Shown here in pieces: positions 59,841 to 64,000 of a stretch of DNA of 64,000 nucleotides. Origin of the DNA: an uncultured Spirochaetaceae bacterium (lineage in GTDB: Bacteria; Spirochaetota; Spirochaetia; Sphaerochaetales; Sphaerochaetaceae); contig CALXLH010000037.1 of assembly GCA_944389145.1 (NCBI GenBank), forward strand, positions 1 to 64,000. The letters run 5' to 3'. A program made the translations under genes and the position numbers. The number at the start of each line of letters is the position of its first letter. Position 1 is the stretch's first letter. The notes below the pieces were generated by a model. It was not told where the DNA came from. It saw nothing but the letters and a program-made list of their open reading frames with translations, and made no database searches.

Positions 59841-60284
59841 TCATCTGATCCTTACGATTACCTCGAACTCGCATGGGATATTCCCGTTCGGCAGGTTATG
59901 GGTTCCCATAGCCGTCCGCGCATGATATCCCCTCTCCTCGAATACCTCCATGATGAAGTCAGAAAACCCATCCATCACATGATCGATCTCATGGAAGCCC
60001 TCGCCGCAATTGACCAGCGCGAAGATCCTCACGAAGCTCTCGACACGGTCAAGCGAGCCAAGGTAGTCCTTCAGCGCGCCGGTGATGATCCTTGCGCACT
60101 CGCGCGCAGCCTCATAGCCGGTGTCCACGCTCAGGTCAGTACCTATCCTCCCCTGATAGAGAGCCTTTCCGGTGAGCTGGTCCTCAGGACCGTGGCCGCC
60201 TACATAAAGAAGGTTCCCTACGCGGCGGAGGACGACATTGCCGCGCTTAGCAGCGAACCTGTCCTCTCTTTCCCAATCCTTCAT
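59841..60284 (-). CDS. RidA/YjgF-family protein, copy 1
   Basis: 147 aa, the longer YjgF subtype. Contains L-Y-V-G-G-H-G-P near 26-33, G-Y-E-A-A-R-E-C near 56 and H-A-R-T-A-M-G near 120-126 with the substrate-binding Arg, followed by a C-E-F-E ending. RidA proteins hydrolyse enamine/imine intermediates released by PLP enzymes. It lies 9 bp after the second RidA gene. Confidence 0.88.
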   Translation of the reverse strand: MKDWEREDRFAAKRGNVVLRRVGNLLYVGGHGPEDQLTGKALYQGRIGTDLSVDTGYEAARECARIITGALKDYLGSLDRVESFVRIFALVNCGEGFHEIDHVMDGFSDFIMEVFEERGYHARTAMGTHNLPNGNIPCEFEVIVRIR

Positions 60285-60293
60285 CTCTCCTCC

Positions 60294-60761
60294 TCAGTCC
60301 CTGATCTTGATTATCGCATCGACGATGACAGGGGCATCATCATTGAGGGCATAGGCGCCCATGGCAGACCGGGCATGCTGTCCGCGCACGCCGAAGACCT
60401 CCACCATGAGATCCGAGAATCCATTCACTACCGCAGGCTGCGAGGAGAAGTCAGCGGCGCTGTTGACAAGGCCCAGGACCTTGACGAAGCACTCAACGCG
60501 GTCAAGCGATCCGATATAATCCTTTATCGTACGGAGCATGTTGAGGCCGCACTGCCTTGCGGCGGCATATCCCTCTTCCTGCGTGAGATTCCCGCCGACC
60601 TTGCCCTTATAGAGAAGCTCTCCGCTCTCCGTATAGGGAAGATGCCCGGATACATAGAGCATATTGCCATCAAGCACGGCTGCAACGGCGCCCTTTCCCT
60701 TCCTGTTCCTTGCTGGAAGCTCGATGCCAAGCGCCTCGAGCCTCTTCTCCACATCGCTCAT
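60294..60761 (-). CDS. RidA/YjgF-family protein, copy 2
   Basis: 155 aa, clearly related to its neighbour (L-Y-V-S-G-H-L-P near 35-42, G-S-L-D-R-V-E-C-F-V near 84, H-A-R-S-A-M-G near 130-136). Overlaps the SelA-like gene by ATGA, so it is probably made with that enzyme. Two diverged copies suggest different imine substrates or a heteromeric trimer. Confidence 0.88.
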   Translation of the reverse strand: MSDVEKRLEALGIELPARNRKGKGAVAAVLDGNMLYVSGHLPYTESGELLYKGKVGGNLTQEEGYAAARQCGLNMLRTIKDYIGSLDRVECFVKVLGLVNSAADFSSQPAVVNGFSDLMVEVFGVRGQHARSAMGAYALNDDAPVIVDAIIKIRD

Positions 60762-61852
60762 CTTCTTTCCTCCTTGAATGCGCAGAGGAGGGACGAGACT
60801 ATATCAGCCTCATCATCGCTCAGGTTCTGCGCGCTTATGATGGCAGAGCTGCCATCCGTTCCTATGAATACGTGATTGTCCTTCATGTAATCCCTGAGAG
60901 CTGCAGCCTCCTCGGGAGACGAGAGGGAGAGGGAGAGGCGCGGATAGCTCTGTCCGACAGAGCCATGGCGTATCTTCTCCATGGGATACGCGCCGCCTAT
61001 GCGCTCCATCATCCGCGCGATCCTCTTCTCTATCGCCTGATAGTACCCATCGGTAGACTGGCTGACGAACTCCTCAACAGCCACGCGAAGGGCAATGGCC
61101 GCCTCTCGGGACACCTTCGCAGAGCGGCATATGCCATGCGCCGGCTCTCCGAAGCGCCTGCAGTCCTCGATATACTCCTTCCGTCCGACGATAAGCCCGC
61201 TCGACTGTGGACCTGAGAGCGTCTTTCCTCCGGAGAATATCACGAGGTCGGCACCCTCCTGGGTAAAGCGCCACAGGTTCTCCACAGGAGGAAGATAGGC
61301 AGCGGCATCGACAGCGACGGGAATGCCGTGGCTGTGAGCGATCTCCGCCGTACGCCTGAGCGATAAGCTCGCCTTATCGTAGGAATGATTGGGAAAGAGG
61401 AAAACGCCTGCGGTCTTCTCGCCTATCGCACCCTCGAGCTCCCACTCCGGAGTCTCATCGACATCCCCTATCAGCCTGACACGGCCTCCTGCAGCCTCGA
61501 TCGACTTGAAATAGCAGTTCATGTTCGAATGGAAGACTATGAACTCATCAGCCCTGCCATCGGTATGGGGCAGGCGCCGGTATGCATACTCCGATCCCCT
61601 CGCCATCATCACCGCCGCAGCCAGCTGCACCCCAGCAGCGGCACCGCCGCAGATGAAGGCATCCTCATTATGGGTAAGCTCGGCGATCTGACGATCGAGC
61701 GTACGCTGCATCGCGTCAAAATCAACGAAAGTGGACGCAGCCTGCATCGCCGCCTCAAGCGCAGAAGCCCCCATACGGCTTCCGCCGTACAGGGTTATCG
61801 TATCATGGGCATTGATGTATCTCTCGATACCGAATCTCCTTAGATAATCCAT
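60758..61852 (-). CDS. SelA-like PLP enzyme (glucosaminate-6-phosphate ammonia-lyase type)
   Basis: 364 aa. PLP Lys in I-F-S-G-G-K-T-L-S-G-P-Q-S near 207-219, N-terminal T-L-Y-G-G-S-R near 19-25. Belongs to the SelA/DgaE fold group that contains D-glucosaminate-6-phosphate ammonia-lyase, which converts a 2-amino sugar acid to a 2-keto-3-deoxy acid with release of ammonia. Two RidA genes downstream fit a reactive enamine product. TGATG overlap with the Gfo/Idh gene. Substrate inferred only. Confidence 0.85.
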   Translation of the reverse strand: MDYLRRFGIERYINAHDTITLYGGSRMGASALEAAMQAASTFVDFDAMQRTLDRQIAELTHNEDAFICGGAAAGVQLAAAVMMARGSEYAYRRLPHTDGRADEFIVFHSNMNCYFKSIEAAGGRVRLIGDVDETPEWELEGAIGEKTAGVFLFPNHSYDKASLSLRRTAEIAHSHGIPVAVDAAAYLPPVENLWRFTQEGADLVIFSGGKTLSGPQSSGLIVGRKEYIEDCRRFGEPAHGICRSAKVSREAAIALRVAVEEFVSQSTDGYYQAIEKRIARMMERIGGAYPMEKIRHGSVGQSYPRLSLSLSSPEEAAALRDYMKDNHVFIGTDGSSAIISAQNLSDDEADIVSSLLCAFKEERR

Positions 61853-62985
61853 CAGAAGAAGAGGCCCGCCTCCTCGGTCGCCCCGTGATAGCCTTCATCG
61901 AGGAAGCCACGGGGTATCGGTTCCGGTCGCGTGAACGTCGACTTCATCTCATGGTATACATGCGATGCGGAGCTCTCCTCTATGCCATAGATCAGCTCAA
62001 GCACATGGTAGGCCATCTCCTTGCTCGTGCGAGGCCTCCTGCCATGATCGAGCGCCCATAGCGCCTCAGAGACGCCCAGTCCCCTTGAGTTCCCGCTATA
62101 TGCATGGGTCGGAGGGAAGACGATCGGCTCCGTCTGTCCCTTCAGCTGCAGCCTGACGTCCCCGCCGAACTTATTCGGATCGGGAAGATAGAGTATTCCC
62201 TCAGTGCCATAGATTGCCAGATACGGCATCTCGTCCTGCGTGGAGTCAGCATTCAGATGAAGCGATCCGAACGCGCCGGATGAAAAGCGGAATGATGCGG
62301 AGACGAGGTTATCGCTCTCGATGGCATAGCCAGTGCCGAAGCCCGGGCGGCTGACCAGGGAATGTATCCTCTCAGGCCTGCTCACCTCAGAGTAGCCGCA
62401 GCATGACGCCACGGGTCCCATGATGCTCAGCATCTCCGTAAGGTAATATACGCCGACGTCCGGTCCTATCCCTCCGTTCTTCTTGCCGGTATATGGATAC
62501 TTGTCGGCCATCAGCCCGCCATCGCGGTTAAGCACCGCCACCGCGCTCGTCGGAGTTCCTATAAGACCGGAATCGACGATGAAGCGTCCAGTCTGGCATG
62601 CCGCACCGAGGAACGTATCGGGGGCGGAGCAGAGCGCAAGGCCCTTCTCATCAGCGATGCGTGACAGCTCATCCGCCTCAGCGATGCTCACGGCAAAAGG
62701 CTTCTCCGTATAGACGTTCTTGCCGCCCTCAAGCAGCTCCTTGATCACAGGATAGTGAGCATTGGGAGTAGTCAGATTGACCACCATCCTGATCGAATCG
62801 TCGGCAATGATCTCCTTGGAGGTCATCACCTTCACGCCGTACCTCGCAGCCTTCTCCTCCGCCTTCGCCGCATCGAGATCGCAGCAGGCCACGACCTCGG
62901 CATTGGAGAACTTCGAGGAGAGGTTCTGGAAGTAGATATCGCTGATGACTCCACATCCGACTATGGCAACCTTTGATCTCGGCAT
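61852..62985 (-). CDS. Gfo/Idh/MocA-family oxidoreductase
   Basis: 377 aa. Rossmann motif I-V-G-C-G-V-I near 7-13, E-K-P-F-A-V near 92-97, then Y-L-T-E-M near 180 in the substrate domain. ATG at 62985 follows GAGGAGG and lies 1 bp after the GH1 stop; an alternative start at 63003 overlaps GH1. Might oxidise the sugar set free by the glucosidase, or a sugar-acid intermediate. Confidence 0.9.
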   Translation of the reverse strand: MPRSKVAIVGCGVISDIYFQNLSSKFSNAEVVACCDLDAAKAEEKAARYGVKVMTSKEIIADDSIRMVVNLTTPNAHYPVIKELLEGGKNVYTEKPFAVSIAEADELSRIADEKGLALCSAPDTFLGAACQTGRFIVDSGLIGTPTSAVAVLNRDGGLMADKYPYTGKKNGGIGPDVGVYYLTEMLSIMGPVASCCGYSEVSRPERIHSLVSRPGFGTGYAIESDNLVSASFRFSSGAFGSLHLNADSTQDEMPYLAIYGTEGILYLPDPNKFGGDVRLQLKGQTEPIVFPPTHAYSGNSRGLGVSEALWALDHGRRPRTSKEMAYHVLELIYGIEESSASHVYHEMKSTFTRPEPIPRGFLDEGYHGATEEAGLFF

Positions 62986-62986
62986 A

Positions 62987-64000
62987 TCAGGCCTCCTCTC
63001 CATTGTTCCTGATCAGATCGCTGTAATAGCGTCCGCTGTCCTTCACTATCCTCTTCTGCGTAGGATAATCGATATAGACAAGCCCGAATCTCTTGCTGTA
63101 TCCAGAGGCCCATTCGTAGTTGTCTGAGTATGACCAGTAGATGTATCCGATGATATTCACCCCTGCATCCATGGCCTTCTTCATCGCCGCGATATGGCGC
63201 CTCATGTAATCGATCCTGTTCGGGTCATGCACGCATCCGTCGAGGGAGATCTTATCGTTCTCCGCCGTGCCGTTCTCCGTGACAAGCACCCTCTTCACTC
63301 CCCACTGGTCCTTAAGGCGCACAAGCATATCGGTAAAGCCGTCGACGGTCATCGGCCAGTCGCAGTCGTTCACGATATCATCACCATGGTTCTGAAACCT
63401 GTAATAGACGGGCCATGCGGAGCTGTCATACCTGACATAGTGGTCGTTGTAGTAGTTGATGCCGACGAAGTCCATCGGCTGACCGATCTCCTTCATCTCC
63501 TCAGGATCGAACTCCGGAACGACTACACCCTGCTCCTTATAGTACTCGACCATCTCCTCAGGATACTTACCGAAGACCAGAGGCTCGATGAACCAGCGGT
63601 TGAGGTAGCCGTCAGCAATCTTCGCGACGCGCACGTCCTTCTCATCGGACGGGTCATATGGACGCCTTCCCATGAGCTTGAGAGCGACTCCGATCTCACC
63701 GGAGGGAACCATCTTCCTGAAGAGCGTCACCGCCTTTCCATGGGCCCTGTGGAGGTTGTGGGAGCAAAGCACCGCAGTCGAGAAGTCCCTGAATCCAGGA
63801 GCCATCCTGCCCTCGTAATAGCCGAGGAAGGTCGTGCAGAACGACTCATTGAATGTCATCCAGTAATGGACCTTGCTGCCCAGCGCCTCATAAAGCACCT
63901 TCGCATACTCCGCGAACCAGTCAGCGCTCTCAGGGTTGGCCCAGCCTCCCCTATCCTGCAGCACCTGCGGCAGATCCCAGTGGTACATGGTGACCATCGG
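62987..64000 (-). CDS. GH1 beta-glucosidase, N terminus beyond the window
   Basis: 337 aa visible, the frame continuing past 64000. GH1 features: H-W-D-L-P near the edge, acid/base T-F-N-E-S (N-E-P is usual), N-Y-Y near 181 and nucleophile V-T-E-N-G near 240. Cytoplasmic type; cleaves beta-glucosides or 6-phospho-beta-glucosides. First visible gene of the leftward sugar-acid cluster. The Ser in place of Pro after the catalytic Glu is a minor oddity. Confidence 0.92.
   Translation of the reverse strand, partial: PMVTMYHWDLPQVLQDRGGWANPESADWFAEYAKVLYEALGSKVHYWMTFNESFCTTFLGYYEGRMAPGFRDFSTAVLCSHNLHRAHGKAVTLFRKMVPSGEIGVALKLMGRRPYDPSDEKDVRVAKIADGYLNRWFIEPLVFGKYPEEMVEYYKEQGVVVPEFDPEEMKEIGQPMDFVGINYYNDHYVRYDSSAWPVYYRFQNHGDDIVNDCDWPMTVDGFTDMLVRLKDQWGVKRVLVTENGTAENDKISLDGCVHDPNRIDYMRRHIAAMKKAMDAGVNIIGYIYWSYSDNYEWASGYSKRFGLVYIDYPTQKRIVKDSGRYYSDLIRNNGEEA

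Overview
The window looks like a chromosomal segment of a host-associated or anaerobic spirochaete, most likely Sphaerochaetaceae. This is inferred from small ABC-solute receptors whose signal peptides end in F-A-G-G-S/F-A-S-G-A instead of a clear Cys lipobox, from the density of sugar and sugar-acid uptake and catabolism genes, from a Na+-pump decarboxylase remnant, from compact ATGA/TGATG-coupled operons and from the mixed GC content. No phage, insertion sequence, CRISPR array or rRNA was found. Taxonomy rests on gene content alone.

Layout. 1-0.1 kb: 3' part of tRNA-Val(TAC) and its terminator. 0.1-8.1 kb: ROK regulator, then a leftward operon of Zn-alcohol dehydrogenase, tripartite tricarboxylate transporter (TctC, TctB, TctA) and sulfatase, with a divergent LacI regulator and a perfect 20-bp operator; this block looks richer in A+T than its surroundings. 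8.3-14.2 kb: a second leftward operon of nitrate/sulfonate/taurine-type ABC transporter, Gfo/Idh/MocA oxidoreductase, TIM-barrel sugar isomerase/epimerase and a phosphoglucose-isomerase homologue whose phosphate-binding loop is altered. The two operons together suggest use of a sulfated or sulfonated sugar. 14.3-25.8 kb: household and poorly known genes (YoaK-like, EamA, 5'-nucleotidase, YwaF-like, cytidylate-kinase-like, YicC, a 54-aa zinc ribbon), a methylthioadenosine salvage pair (MtnP/MtnA), a deaminase and an FKBP isomerase. 25.9-29.7 kb: an accessory surface region with a decayed YhcG/DUF1016 nuclease, two fimbrillin-like lipoproteins, a lipoprotein with a 9-G tract in its signal peptide and a secreted InlB-repeat protein. 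29.7-31.1 kb: AT-rich spacers around a cupin/HxlR pair. 31.1-42.6 kb: a secreted phosphatase, a NahK-like hexosamine kinase with a phosphohexomutase, a metallo-beta-lactamase-fold protein, a ferredoxin-domain aldo/keto reductase, a heterodimeric ABC exporter and OadG/OadB. 42.8-49.6 kb: a maltodextrin-type operon (receptor, two permeases, LacI, MalQ, M20 peptidase) behind an operator-covered promoter. 50.8-53.7 kb: a copper operon (CopA with a C-terminal CopZ-like domain, CsoR). 53.7-57.5 kb: uridine phosphorylase, radical SAM protein, tRNA-Val(GAC), a TrmD fused to a catalytically dead APH-like domain, and a Nudix protein. 57.6-64.0 kb: a sugar-acid/amino-sugar-acid cluster (UxuA, amidohydrolase, two RidA proteins, SelA-like PLP enzyme, Gfo/Idh, beta-glucosidase cut by the window edge).

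The genes mostly serve scavenging of carbohydrate derivatives: each uptake system is paired with its own regulator and entry enzymes. The most unusual items are the sulfur-themed pair of operons (1.4-14.2 kb), the TrmD-pseudokinase fusion, the tandem-RidA ammonia-lyase cluster and the likely phase-variable lipoprotein operon. All function calls come from reading motifs by eye; no database search was done.
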